Assembly (NCBI RefSeq): GCF_011064595.1
Contig: NZ_JAALJI010000024.1
Span: 1 to 64,000, forward strand
Direction: 5' to 3'
From: Paludisphaera soli
Lineage (GTDB): Bacteria > Planctomycetota > Planctomycetia > Isosphaerales > Isosphaeraceae
DNA: 64,000 nucleotides
Positions 55,243 through 63,942 of this stretch are shown in pieces. Below the pieces are notes generated by a model. That model saw nothing but the letters and a program-made list of their open reading frames with translations. It made no database searches and was not told where the DNA came from. Each line of letters starts with the position of its first letter. The stretch's first letter is position 1. The translations under genes were made by a program, and so were the position numbers.

Positions 55243-56148
55243 TCAGTCCGCCGGCTCGAAGACCTTCACGTCCGGGTGCATCGTGTAGAGGCGGTCCCCG
55301 TCGGGCGTGGTCACGAGCACGGCGCTCGAGCAGTTGTCGCCGATGATCGGGTTGCCCGGGAACTTCTCCCAGCGGACCAGGTCCCTGGAGCGGGCGACGT
55401 TCGTCGTCCAGACGCGCACGGCGGGGTCGGCCAGGGCGTGATAGAACAGGTAGTAGAAGCCGTCGCGGCGGACGACCTGGTTGACGGCCACCGCCGCGCG
55501 GTCGAAGGGCTCGGGCCCCCGGGCCAGCACCGGCTCGTCCTTCACGTTCGTCCAGACCTTCAGATCGCGGCTGGTCGCCAGCCAGATCGCGTCGTCCCGA
55601 CGCTCATAGAAGAGGTGCCAGACGCCGTCCTCGTACCAGGCGGTCGGCGTGCCGAACGACCCGGGGCCGATCGGCGAGCCGTCGACCTTGCGGACGTCGA
55701 GCGAGCCGTGGTCGGTCCAGCTCACGCCGTCGGTCGAGCTGAGCCGATGGGCGACGTCCCCCCTCCCCTCGGCGAACATCTGGAACGTCCCGTCGACCCG
55801 GACGACGCAGAGGTCCTCGACCCACGACTTCGCGAAGATCGGCTTGCCGGGATCGCGCCTCCAGACCTTGCCGTCGGGCGAGGTGGCCCTCCCCAGCGCC
55901 ATGCCCCTCGGGCGCTCCGGATTGTAGCCGGTGTACCACAGGGTGAAGCCGTCGCCGTCCGGCAGGATGAACCCGCGCTCGCGGATCAGGCGGTCCCAGG
56001 TGTCCTCGCCCGTCCCCCGAAACACCGGATTCCCCGCGACCGGCCGCCACGAGGTGAACCGCCAGGGCTCATCCTCCCCTAAGGCCCCCGCCCCGCCTCC
56101 GACCAGGACCGCCGTCCCCAACACCAACCGCACCAACGACTTCAACAT
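55243..56148 (-). CDS. Secreted five-bladed-propeller glycosidase-like protein (GH43/GH32-like)
   Basis: The ATG at 56148 gives 301 aa with a signal peptide (LVRLVLGTAVLVGGGAGALG). Blade-like repeats follow: GFTLWYTGYNPERPRG, GRATSPDGKVWRRDPGKPIF, GTFQMFAEGRGD, GVWHLFYERRDDAIWLATS and GFYYLFYHALADPAVRVWTT. This pattern is that of GH43, GH32 or GH130-type propellers. Which Asp and Glu residues are catalytic cannot be fixed here. Its start lies 91 bp from the tRNA-Ala gene. Confidence 0.82.
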   Translation of the reverse strand: MLKSLVRLVLGTAVLVGGGAGALGEDEPWRFTSWRPVAGNPVFRGTGEDTWDRLIRERGFILPDGDGFTLWYTGYNPERPRGMALGRATSPDGKVWRRDPGKPIFAKSWVEDLCVVRVDGTFQMFAEGRGDVAHRLSSTDGVSWTDHGSLDVRKVDGSPIGPGSFGTPTAWYEDGVWHLFYERRDDAIWLATSRDLKVWTNVKDEPVLARGPEPFDRAAVAVNQVVRRDGFYYLFYHALADPAVRVWTTNVARSRDLVRWEKFPGNPIIGDNCSSAVLVTTPDGDRLYTMHPDVKVFEPAD

Positions 56149-56238
56149 CCCCACCGCCCCCCTCGCCCTGAATCGTCTAGGTTCGTCTTGCATCGACGGC
56201 CCGCCATCGCTACTCTCTTTACTAACCCGAAGCTGATC

Positions 56239-56311
56239 GGGGCGGTAGCTCAATTGGGAGAGCGCAGCGTTCGCAATGCTGAGGTTGAGGGTTCGATCCC
56301 CTTCCGCTCCA
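56239..56311 (+). tRNA. tRNA-Ala(CGC)
   Basis: A 73-nt cloverleaf: acceptor GGGGCGG with CCGCTCC including the G3:U70 pair that identifies tRNA-Ala, D stem GCTC/GAGC, anticodon arm CAGCG-TTCGCAA-TGCTG with anticodon CGC (reads GCG), a 5-nt variable loop, and T arm GAGGG-TTCGATC-CCCTT. CCA is not encoded. An integrase gene follows 111 bp downstream on the same strand, so its 3' end is probably the integration site of the element to the right. Confidence 0.95.
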
Positions 56312-56422
56312 CTATTCCTAACCCTTGCCGAATCCTTGTGTTAGGATACCCGCCGGACCTCGGCGGTGCGGCCGAATGACTCCAAGAAAGCCGGTAGTCT
56401 ACCGGATTTGGAGATTTGGCCC

Positions 56423-57678
56423 ATGTCCACGCCCACCCGCCGGACGCCCACATACCGGCACCACAAGCCCTCCGGCCAAGCGGTCGTCACCTTTGACGGC
56501 CGAGACTTCTACCTCGGACGGCACGGCTCCCCGGTGAGTCGGGGGAGTACGATCGTCTCTTGGCCGAGTGGCTCTCCAACGGCCGTCGGCTCGCGACTCC
56601 AGCGGCCGAGGCGGACCTTTCCGTCAACGAACTGTTCTTGGCCTACCTCCGGCATGCCGACGGGTATTACGTCAAGAACGGCAAGCCCACTGTCGAGCCG
56701 GGGAACATCCGGTTGGCCGGCCGGCCGCTTCGGCAACTCTACGGCCAAACTCCGGCCCGGGAGTTCGGCCCCGTGGCCTTGAAGGCGGTCCGGGGGGCGA
56801 TGGCGGAGGCCGACATCTGCCGGTCCGAGATCAACCGCCGCATCGGCCGCATCGTTCGCGTCTTCAAGTGGGCCGTCTCGGAGGAGATGGTCCCCCCGTC
56901 GGTCCATCAAGCCCTGCAAACCGTCCCGGGCCTCCGGCGAGGCCGGGCCGACGTTCGGGAGTCGGAGCCGGTTCGGCCGGTCCCCGATGCGTTCGTCGAC
57001 GCCATCGAGCCCTATGTCTCGCGACAGGTCTGGGCGCTGGTCGAGTTGCAGCGTCTCACCGGCATGCGGCCCGGCGAGGCGTGCGTCATGCGAACGGCCG
57101 ACATCGACACTTCGGGCAAGGTCTGGGTCTACACGCCGGAGCGGCACAAGACCGAGCACCACGGCCGGGAGCGGCGGATCTATCTCGGCCCGGCGGCCCA
57201 AGCGATCCTCCGACCGTGGCTCCGGACCGAGCTGACGGCCTACCTCTTCTCCCCGGCGGAGGCGACGGCCGAGCGGCAGGCCGCGATGCGGGAGCGGCGC
57301 AGGACCCGCGTCCAGCCCTCGCAACGAAACCGGGGGAAGGCCAGGCCGGAGAAAGAGCCGGGCGAGGTCTACACCACGGAGAGCTACCGCCGGGCGATCG
57401 CCTATGGGGTCAAGCGGGCCAACGCGGATCGGGCGAAGCGGGGAGAGTCGGAGGTCCCGTCATGGCACCCCCACCAACTCCGGCATTCGGCCGCGACCCG
57501 GCTCCGGAAGGAATTCGGCCTCGACGTGGCGAGGGCCGTCCTCGGTCATAGCTTCCCGGTCGTAACGGAACTGTATGCGAAGTTGGACGGGACGAAAGCG
57601 GCGGAGGCGATGGGACGGATCGGCCGATGGAATCGGGATTCGGATGAGCGGCAAGCCCGAATTGCATGCTCGCGATAA
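56423..57678 (+). pseudogene. Tyrosine site-specific integrase with a frameshift near the N-terminus
   Basis: The natural start is ATG at 56423 (MSTPTRRTPTYRHHKPSGQA, then VVTFDGRDFYLGRHGSP). The frame breaks in a run of five G at 56541-56545; one more G would join it to EYDRLLAEWLSNGRRLATPA and the rest. The downstream frame carries the catalytic core: first Arg in LQRLTGMRPGEACVMRTADI, HPHQLRHSAATRLRKEFGL with His and Arg, the second His in RAVLGHSFPVVTELYAKLD and the nucleophile Tyr in that block. A shorter protein from the TTG at 56560 is possible. Integration into the adjacent tRNA-Ala is inferred. Confidence 0.85.
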
Positions 57679-57946
57679 TCCGCAAAGGTTTTATCCCCTT
57701 CGCCAACAACTGGTTCCGATTGCGAGAGCGTGAGATTTGAGACACGCTCCCGACAGGGCCCTTTAAATAGAACTATGAAGCGAAGAAAGACCCGATGGCA
57801 CTCGAATGCCCTCGGGTTTTCGCATTTCGAAAAGCGCCCCCCGCTCACATCCCACCTCGCTCCGTGTATCCCGCAGTTCTGGGACGGCTCAGTTCGACGA
57901 CGCCCAAGAGCCGGGGCTCACCTTTCATCCGGGAGGGGCGGCGCAG

Positions 57947-58309
57947 ATGCCCCGATCTCGCTCCGAGAAACCCCAATCTCATGCGACTTCCCCGTCGCGT
58001 CCCAAGCGTAAGGCCTGCGCGTCATCGAAGCAGGTCGATAGAACGGCCGTCGCACAGGCCGTCCGAATGGCGATCGAACATCTCCTTTCCCAAGAGCTGT
58101 TCACGCCCGACGAAATCTGCATGGCTTTAAGGATCTCGCGTCCCACCTTCTATCGCCACCGTCAGCAAATTCTCGATCAGCGGGAGTCGGACTCCCGCGA
58201 GACTTGCGATGAGGATCTCTGGGGCGCGCAAGCCCCCCCACTTCAATTCCTCACACCACCAACTTCCAAAGGCTCCCTCACGGGCCGGCTTCACCCTGCG
58301 CGGGTGTAA
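57947..58309 (+). CDS. Small HTH DNA-binding protein of the integrated element
   Basis: The ATG at 57947, with GGGAGGGG nine bases upstream, gives 120 aa. After a basic N-terminus, LSQELFTPDEICMALRISRP followed by TFYRHRQQILDQR forms a helix-turn-helix of resolvase or excisionase type. The position after the integrase and before DUF1580 suits a regulator or excision factor. The C-terminal 35 residues are low-complexity. Confidence 0.65.
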   Translation: MPRSRSEKPQSHATSPSRPKRKACASSKQVDRTAVAQAVRMAIEHLLSQELFTPDEICMALRISRPTFYRHRQQILDQRESDSRETCDEDLWGAQAPPLQFLTPPTSKGSLTGRLHPARV

Positions 58310-58346
58310 CCGCCGCCCCCGGTCCCCTTTTGCCCCGAGGGTCATC

Positions 58347-58631
58347 ATGATCGACTCGTCATGCGAAGCGCTCCTCCCTCTGGCCCAAGCGGCCGACGAA
58401 CTCCCCCGACGTCGAAGGGGGCGGAAAACCCACATCTCGACTCTCTACCGATGGGCGACGGCCGGTTGCCGGGGAGTCGTGTTGGAGACCATCCAGGTCG
58501 GGGCCACGCGTTGCACCAGACGAGAGGCGTTGCAACGGTTCTTCGAGCGGCTGTCGACTCCCGTCCAAGCCGGAGCCGGGATCGCACCGAGCCCTTCCGG
58601 CCGGACCCTCGCTCAACGTCGGCGAGCCTAG
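58347..58631 (+). CDS. DUF1580 protein (excisionase-like)
   Basis: The ATG at 58347 gives 94 aa. LLPLAQAADELPRRRRGRKT, then HISTLYRWATAGCRGVVLET and IQVGATRCTRREALQRFFE, match DUF1580, a planctomycete family of MerR/excisionase-like DNA-binding proteins common in integrated elements. It ends at TAG 58629-58631, but the same frame continues for 12 more codons (AEAERKLTDMGA) to TAA at 58668, which looks like the original C-terminus. The loss is small and the domain is intact. Confidence 0.82.
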   Translation: MIDSSCEALLPLAQAADELPRRRRGRKTHISTLYRWATAGCRGVVLETIQVGATRCTRREALQRFFERLSTPVQAGAGIAPSPSGRTLAQRRRA

Positions 58632-58673
58632 GCGGAGGCCGAACGCAAGCTGACCGACATGGGGGCCTAAGCC

Positions 58674-58886
58674 GTGAAAAAGCCCTACCTGCTGATCGGG
58701 CTCGGCTCCGGCCGAGAAGCGTGGCTCTCGATCGAGCTGGATTCCCTGCGGTTCGTGCTCGAAACCGAAGACCGCAAGCCGACGGTGGAGACCCTCGCCC
58801 TGTCGGAGTTGAAAGACCGGCTCCCGGGCCTCACCAGTCTCGTCGCCGAGGTCCTGGCGCAAGCCGTGAAATCCAACGGAGCCTGA
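58674..58886 (+). CDS. Small hypothetical protein of the element
   Basis: A GTG at 58674 opens 70 codons: MKKPYLLIGLGSGREAWLSI then VLETEDRKPTVETLALSELK. It follows the DUF1580 gene directly, three bases after its original TAA. It seems to be a compact alpha/beta protein with no motif I recognise. Codon usage is like the neighbours. Confidence 0.6.
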   Translation: MKKPYLLIGLGSGREAWLSIELDSLRFVLETEDRKPTVETLALSELKDRLPGLTSLVAEVLAQAVKSNGA

Positions 58887-58963
58887 AACGGGAGAGGCCG
58901 TCGGGGAGGTGATCCCGACGGCCTCTCATAGCTCGCGTCTCGCTAACGACGGAGTTCATCCAG

Positions 58964-59699
58964 ATGAATCCCAGCAAGCGTCTCACGCGCGGGGAATCCC
59001 GCGATGCGAATCATGAACAGAACGGCCTCCCGCTTGGCCGCTACGGGCCCGACGACGAAACCACACCGGACGTCGGGACCGACGGTCGAGCGGCCTCTGT
59101 CGGCCTCCCAGGCCCTCCGGAGGCGCTACGGCCCGGTGCGGCCGATCCGTTCGACCTGGCCTCGCTCCGGCTCCCGCAAGACACGCGTCGGCCGTCGGCG
59201 TCAAACGGCTCGTCACGACGATTCCTGTTCGGAAGCCATCCCAGGAGTGGTTCGTCCGGGCCCACCCCGATTCGTCGTATTGGCTTTCGACGCCGGTCCT
59301 CGAGCTGAAAGAGGACCGGGAGGTCTACCTCGTCGCGCAGGGCCTCTGGCCCGAGCTGGCCTCGGAGGCGACGTTCTCCCCCCGGTTGCTGGTGACGGCC
59401 GTCAACCAGCAAGGCGTGCCGTTCCTCTGGCCGATCCGCCTGCCGGGCCCCGATGGCAAAATCGACGATTGGAGCCGATCCGCCCTGGACGCGGCCGATG
59501 AGGCCAAGTCTCGCTGGGTCCGAATCACGGCCAACATGAGTTTGGGCGCCTACGATCTCTCCGTCGCCACCGGCCCGGCGGCGGAGCCCAGTTGGCCCGA
59601 CCTGACGTTCCAGGAGATCATCAAGACCGCGTTCCGGGACAAGATGGTCTCCGACAGGTCCCACCCCGTCCTCCAAAACGCCTTCGCGGGGAGGTCTAA
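58964..59699 (+). pseudogene. Hypothetical gene before the polymerase, with two frameshifts
   Basis: A coding signal runs from ATG 58964 through three frames. The first frame reads DPFDLASLRLPQD up to about 59182. The second, from about 59185, reads SAVGVKRLVTTIPVRKPSQE, then EWFVRAHPDSSYWLSTPVLE, LKEDREVYLVAQGLWPELAS and on to SHPVLQ near 59675. The third ends KRLRGEV at TAA 59697-59699. One missing base near 59183 and one in the AAAA run at 59675-59678 would restore a single protein of about 244 aa. No known function; it directly precedes the polymerase start. Confidence 0.65.
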
Positions 59700-59702
59700 T
59701 CG

Positions 59703-61566
59703 ATGCCTCCCGGACATGGCTTGGACGCCTACCGGGAGGTTTGGCTCGCCGATTTCGTGTTCTCGACCCCGCCAGGCGAACGGCCCACCCCCGTTTGTCT
59801 GGTGGCTCGGGAGTTCCGGTCGGGCCGGACCATCCGGCTTTGGCAAGACGACCTCCAGGGCCCGTCGGCTCCCGCCCTATCCGATCGGCCCCAATGCGCT
59901 GTTCGTCGCCTACTTCGCCTCGGCCGAGCTGGGTTGCCATCTGGCGTTGGGTTGGCCGCTCCCGGCCCGCGTCCTGGATCTCTACGCGGAGTTCCGGAAC
60001 GTCGCCAATGGCCTCTGTCCGCCCAACGGGTTCGGCCTGCTGGGGGCGCTGATGCGGTACGGCCTGGACGCGATGGACGCGACCGAGAAGGGAGCTATGC
60101 GGGATCTGGCCATCCGGGGCGGCCCCTGGACGGCGGAGGAACGGGAGGCGTTGCCGGCCTATTGCGAATCCGACGTCCTGGCGTTGTCGAAATTGCTCCC
60201 TCGGATGCTGCCGGAACTGGATCTCCCCCGGGCCGTGGCCTGCCGAGGCCGATACATGGGGGCCGTGGCCAGGATGGAATGGGCCGGAGTCCCGATCGAT
60301 ACGGAAACCCTCTCCCGGCTCCGCGAGGGTTGGGAGTCCGTCCAGGAGCGGCTCATTCGGTCGGTCGACTCCCGCTTCGGCGTGTTCGACGGCAAGACGT
60401 TCAAGGCCGAGCGTTGGGCCGGTTGGCTGGCCCGATCCGGTGTGTCGTGGCCGAGGCTCGAATCCGGGGAGCTGGCGCTGGATGACGACACGTTCCGGGA
60501 GATGGCCCGGAGCCACCCCGACGTGGCCCTCATGCGGGAACTCCGAGTCTCCCTCTCCCAACTGCGCCTCCGCGAGCTGGCAGTCGGGGCCGACGGCAGG
60601 AATCGTAGCCTGCTGAGCCCCTACCGGGCCAAGACGGGCCGCAACGCTCCGTCCAACTCCCGTTTCATCTTCGGACCGTCCACATGGCTCCGGGGCCTCA
60701 TCAAGCCGGAGCCGGGCCGGGCCGTGGCCTACCTCGATTGGTCGCAACAGGAGTTCGGGATTGCGGCCTCCCTCTCCGGAGATGAAGCGATGGCGGACGC
60801 CTACCGATCCGGAAACCCCTACCTCGCGTTCGGCAAGCAAGCCGGGCGGATTCCGAAGGACGGGACCAAGCAAACCCACGGGGCCGATCGTGAACTCTTC
60901 AAGGCTTGCGTGCTGGGCGTCCAGTACGGCATGGGCCCGGAGGCGTTGGCCCGGAGGATCGGCAAGCCGACGGCCTACGGTCGGGAGCTGTTGCGGCTCC
61001 ACCGCGAGACTTACCCGGCCTATTGGCGATGGTCGGAGGGGGCCGAGACCCACGCGATGCTGCTCGGCCGGCTCCATACCGTGTTCGGCTGGACCCTTCA
61101 CGTCGGGCCCGACGCCAACCCGCGTTCGCTCCGGAACTACCCATGCCAGGCGAACGGGGCCGAGATGCTGCGGCTGGCCTGCTGCCTGGCGACGGATCGG
61201 GGCCTCCCAATCATCGCTCCGGTCCATGACGCGATTCTGGCGGAGGGGCCAGCCGAATCGATCGACGAAATCGCGGCCGCGACCCAAGAGGCGATGGCGG
61301 AGGCGTCGGCCGTCATCCTGGACGGGTTCCGCCTCCGGTCGGACGTCAAGATCGTCCGATGGCCGGAACGCTACATGGACGATCGAGGCCGGGAATTCTG
61401 GGGGCGCGTCATGGCGTTGCTTCCCGGGAGCAGGAAGGCCGACCGCCGGCCCCTCGCCCGAGCATGGCAGGCTTGGCTCCCGTTGGAGCCGCACCCGAGC
61501 GGGATCGCCGGGAGGGGCTGTGTTGGATTGCAGGCGAACCCGTGCGGAATCGCCAACCCCGCCTAA
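59703..61566 (+). pseudogene. Family-A DNA polymerase with a frameshift near the N-terminus
   Basis: The start is ATG 59703 (GHGLDAYREVWLADFVF, then PVCLVAREFRSGRTIRLWQD). The frame breaks at GGGCCC 59858-59863; removing one C joins it to RRLPPYPIGPNALFVAYFAS and about 560 further residues. An N-terminal DnaQ-like exonuclease region is followed by the polymerase: motif A AYLDWSQQEFGIAASLSG, motif B RELFKACVLGVQYGMGPEAL and motif C PVHDAILAEG (HDA in place of HDE). It would be a phage-type replicative polymerase of about 620 aa serving the integrated element. Confidence 0.85.
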
Positions 61567-61686
61567 CTCTTACTCTTCTGTCTTCCTCTTTCGGCATATA
61601 GTGGGGGTCGGTCGGCGGAGCGGTTTGCCGGTTTCGGTGCTGTGTCGTTGAAGAGTGACCATTGTCATGCGACGGGGGGTCTGACT

Positions 61687-62151
61687 ATGCGAGCGAGCCG
61701 TGTGCGAATCACGGTCCGGCGGCTGATTTTCCTCGTTGTCTTCGTGGGCATCTCGCTGGGGCTCGTGCAGGGTTGGCAGCGGTGGGCGATCTGCTCCGAT
61801 CGGGCTGAGAGGTATGGATGGGTAGAGGAAGGGTACCGGCGGCGACAGCAGAACGCGGTCCTGATGAGCCGAATCTTCCGAAACCCTCCCCGCAATGAGG
61901 CGGCCCTTGATCAAAGCCTAAGAGAGATGAATTGGGACGGTCTCGGATGCGAGATAGACGGGACGAGTCTTCGAATTCTAAACGACCTCCGAGAGCCGGA
62001 GCGACTCGGAATTGCTGCCGATTATGAACGCGCGGCTAAAGATTATGGGAAGCACGCCGAGACTTGTGCTCGCTTGAGGCGTTTGTACAAAAAGGCCGTA
62101 TGGCGGCCTTGGCTGCCAGTTCCGACAGGACCCACGTTCTACGTGTCGTAA
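61687..62151 (+). CDS. Hypothetical single-pass membrane protein
   Basis: The ATG at 61687 gives 154 aa. An N-terminal basic stretch and one membrane helix (LIFLVVFVGISLGLVQGW, about 12-29) are followed by a charged helical domain with RYGWVEEGYRRRQQNAVLMS and ERLGIAADYERAAKDYGKHA. Similar short 'membrane helix plus helical tail' proteins are common in planctomycetes and unassigned. The base composition is less GC-rich than its neighbours. Confidence 0.6.
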   Translation: MRASRVRITVRRLIFLVVFVGISLGLVQGWQRWAICSDRAERYGWVEEGYRRRQQNAVLMSRIFRNPPRNEAALDQSLREMNWDGLGCEIDGTSLRILNDLREPERLGIAADYERAAKDYGKHAETCARLRRLYKKAVWRPWLPVPTGPTFYVS

Positions 62152-62272
62152 CGAATCCGGTATGGACGGTGATTCACGAGGGTCCCAAAAGACGGCGGCT
62201 CCAATCCTCTCACTGAAACGTCAGCAGTCCGGCCCGGAGCGGCCCCCCGTGCGATGCGACCATAAGGCCGAC

Positions 62273-62515
62273 CTAGGCGTGTAGGACGCGGTTGACGAGC
62301 GGGTGATGGACCAGCGCCGGGCCGACCTTGCCGGGCCACTTGTAGCCCACGAGCCGGGCCGCCTCGGTCGCGTTGCCTTTGGTCTTCCACAGGTACGCGT
62401 CGATGAACGCCCGTTGCTTCGCGGTAATACCCGGGACGCTAGGGCGCTTCCGCTTCCGTCGGGCCCGTTCGATCTTCGACACGAGCTTGAGGAACTGCCG
62501 GTCGGCTCGGTTCAT
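62273..62515 (-). CDS. Orphan terminase-small-subunit-like protein (copy 2), shortened by TAG
   Basis: An 80-aa protein from ATG at 62515. ITAKQRAFIDAYLWKTKGNA, TEAARLVGYKWPGKVGPALV and HHPLVNRVLHA are nearly identical to copy 1 at 3414-3719. It ends at TAG (62275-62273), but the frame continues VGLMVASHGGPLRAGLLTFQ to TGA at 62212-62210, matching the copy 1 C-terminus VDLMVASHRGPLRAGLLSFR. Copy 1 has CAG (Gln) at the TAG position, so a single C-to-T change explains it. The HTH region is whole. Confidence 0.78.
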   Translation of the reverse strand: MNRADRQFLKLVSKIERARRKRKRPSVPGITAKQRAFIDAYLWKTKGNATEAARLVGYKWPGKVGPALVHHPLVNRVLHA

Positions 62516-62560
62516 TGCTGCGGTCTCCCAAGCTGGCGAGGTGGAAACGGGTCCAGAATT

Positions 62561-62656
62561 CCTAGTTGCAACCTCCGATTCTTTCGCTGCTGGCAGGAAC
62601 CGAATCCTAGTTCCCCGCGACTCGGGAATGCGGTACTGGCGTCGTCAGCGAGTTAC
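62561..62656 (-). repeat. Spaced AACT-motif array upstream of terminase-like gene (copy 2)
   Basis: Read on the minus strand: GTAACTCGCTGACGACG starts at 62656, GGAACTAGG at 62614 and GCAACTAGG at 62569. The spacings, 42 and 45 bp, are identical to those of the units at 3225, 3267 and 3312 in copy 1. The stretch GTCGCGGGGAACTAGG is identical in both copies. It fills most of the 170-bp gap between the HLKRI-type gene and the terminase-like gene. Confidence 0.65.
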
Positions 62657-62685
62657 CTACATGACGCCGCGTCTGAGGATCGACC

Positions 62686-63528
62686 CTACCTCACCGCCGC
62701 CTGGTTAACCTGCCGAGATCCGGCTTGTGCGATGTTGACCTGGGCGACCACAGGCAGGCTCAACCGCTGGATACGGGCGAGGGCGACCAAGCTCGCCTGG
62801 TAGCGTCGCACGGCCTGGTCGAAGTTCTTCTCGATCAGCCGCAAGGTCCCCGCCGACATCGGGTGCTTGTTGCCCCAGGCCAAGGCCAGGTAACGCTCCC
62901 AGGTCTGGACGTGCAGCCAGTCGCAGACGACGCGCGAGGCCATCAGCCGCACGACCGGCGACGATCCCGGCGGGGACAGTTCGCGGCGCATTAACTCGAC
63001 CTGCGCCTCGGCCGGCTCTTTCGGGGCCGGGAGCACGTCCAATACCAGAGAAGCGGTCTCCGTCCCGATGTCACCACCGGCCCTCGCCGCCGCTTCGAGT
63101 GCGGCCGGAAGCTTCTCCGCCGCCAAGGCGTCCCCCTTGTTCGCCAGATGGAGCAGCTGGCCGAGGTTGGTCCGGGTCACCTGGATCGTCGTCTCGCCCA
63201 CGTCGGCCCCCCTCCTCTGACGCCAGGGCCCGCGCCTCCGGCGGTGGTATCCGAGCGATTCCAGGGCCTCCGCGACCGCCGCGTCGACCTCCGCGCCATA
63301 TGCGGCGATCTCGTCCTGCAAGGCTACGAGCGGGGCCAGCAGACGGGCCTGCTTGCGTCGCTCCATCGCGGCGTCGGCCTCTCTCGTCTCGCGGCAGTCC
63401 CTCGCCACTTCCAGGCACGCGGAGACGAAGAGATCCGGCATGCGGCCCCAGCAGCGGGAGGTGGACCGCCCGCCCCGGCGTGCCGACTCATAGGTGTAGA
63501 ACCGGCCCCCGATCCGCTTCAAATGCAT
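62686..63528 (-). CDS. HLKRI-type hypothetical protein, copy 2
   Basis: The ATG at 63528 gives 280 aa: HLKRIGGRFYTYESARRGGR, then SRCWGRMPDLFVSACLEVAR, SLGYHRRRRGPWRQRRGAD, LANKGDALAAEKLPAALEAA, VLDVLPAPKEPAEAQVELMR and a C-terminus VVAQVNIAQAGSRQVNQAAV. It aligns over its whole length with copy 1 at 1154-2098, which has about 25 extra C-terminal residues. The 58 bases upstream are also conserved. A terminase-small-subunit-like gene follows 170 bp downstream. An in-frame extension to 63906 is mostly unsupported. Function unknown. Confidence 0.72.
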   Translation of the reverse strand: MHLKRIGGRFYTYESARRGGRSTSRCWGRMPDLFVSACLEVARDCRETREADAAMERRKQARLLAPLVALQDEIAAYGAEVDAAVAEALESLGYHRRRRGPWRQRRGADVGETTIQVTRTNLGQLLHLANKGDALAAEKLPAALEAAARAGGDIGTETASLVLDVLPAPKEPAEAQVELMRRELSPPGSSPVVRLMASRVVCDWLHVQTWERYLALAWGNKHPMSAGTLRLIEKNFDQAVRRYQASLVALARIQRLSLPVVAQVNIAQAGSRQVNQAAVR

Positions 63529-63586
63529 GGCCGCCCTTTCGATCCGTAACCCACATCCTTTCGGCTGCCCCACTCGGCGACCTTTC
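63529..63586 (-). promoter_or_regulatory. Conserved 58-bp leader of the HLKRI-type gene (copy 2)
   Basis: Matches 1096-1153 in length and in 47 of 58 positions when read on the minus strand, including GGATGTGGGTTACG. See the copy 1 entry for the coding/noncoding ambiguity. Confidence 0.5.
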
Positions 63587-63714
63587 TCCCGCCCTTCGGG
63601 CGTCCCTTCCCGCTGAGCTTTCCGGGAATTCTCCGCGCGCACTTTAGTTCCTATCAGCATATCCAAATTGGTCTGTAATCTCGAAAAGCCGGTTCCTTTT
63701 CTGAGGAGCGATCT

Positions 63715-63942
63715 ATGGGGCCTTCCCCAGCGTCGGAGAAAGAAACGTGGGATCTGGAGCGATTCCGGCTCCCGCCTGAGCTGACAGGCGAGGCTCCGGC
63801 CCGGAAGCGGCCGCCCCGCCATCGGCCGGGAGATCCATTCATCAAGGGGCCGATCCCCTATCTCTGGCTGGCGTCGGCCTGTCGGCTCCCGGGTTCTGGC
63901 CTCCACGTCGCGATGGCCTGCCGGTTCCTCTGCTGTCGATAG
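63715..63942 (+). CDS. Small hypothetical protein, probably 5' part of a broken gene
   Basis: ATG at 63715 opens 75 codons. The segment APARKRPPRHRPGDPFIKGP followed by IPYLWLASACRLPGSGLHVA looks like a conserved N-terminal region of accessory planctomycete proteins. The frame stops at TAG 63940-63942, but another frame continues with LSIADAEPMGPGRHRERVAD towards the window end, so a frameshift near 63930 is possible. Its end is outside the window. It is divergent from the HLKRI-type gene. Confidence 0.45.
   Translation: MGPSPASEKETWDLERFRLPPELTGEAPARKRPPRHRPGDPFIKGPIPYLWLASACRLPGSGLHVAMACRFLCCR

Noticed and set aside
56541-56545. Programmed frameshift in the integrase at the G5 run.
   Set aside because: Several other genes of the element are frameshifted at unrelated sites, and no stimulatory structure is evident, so decay or error is simpler.
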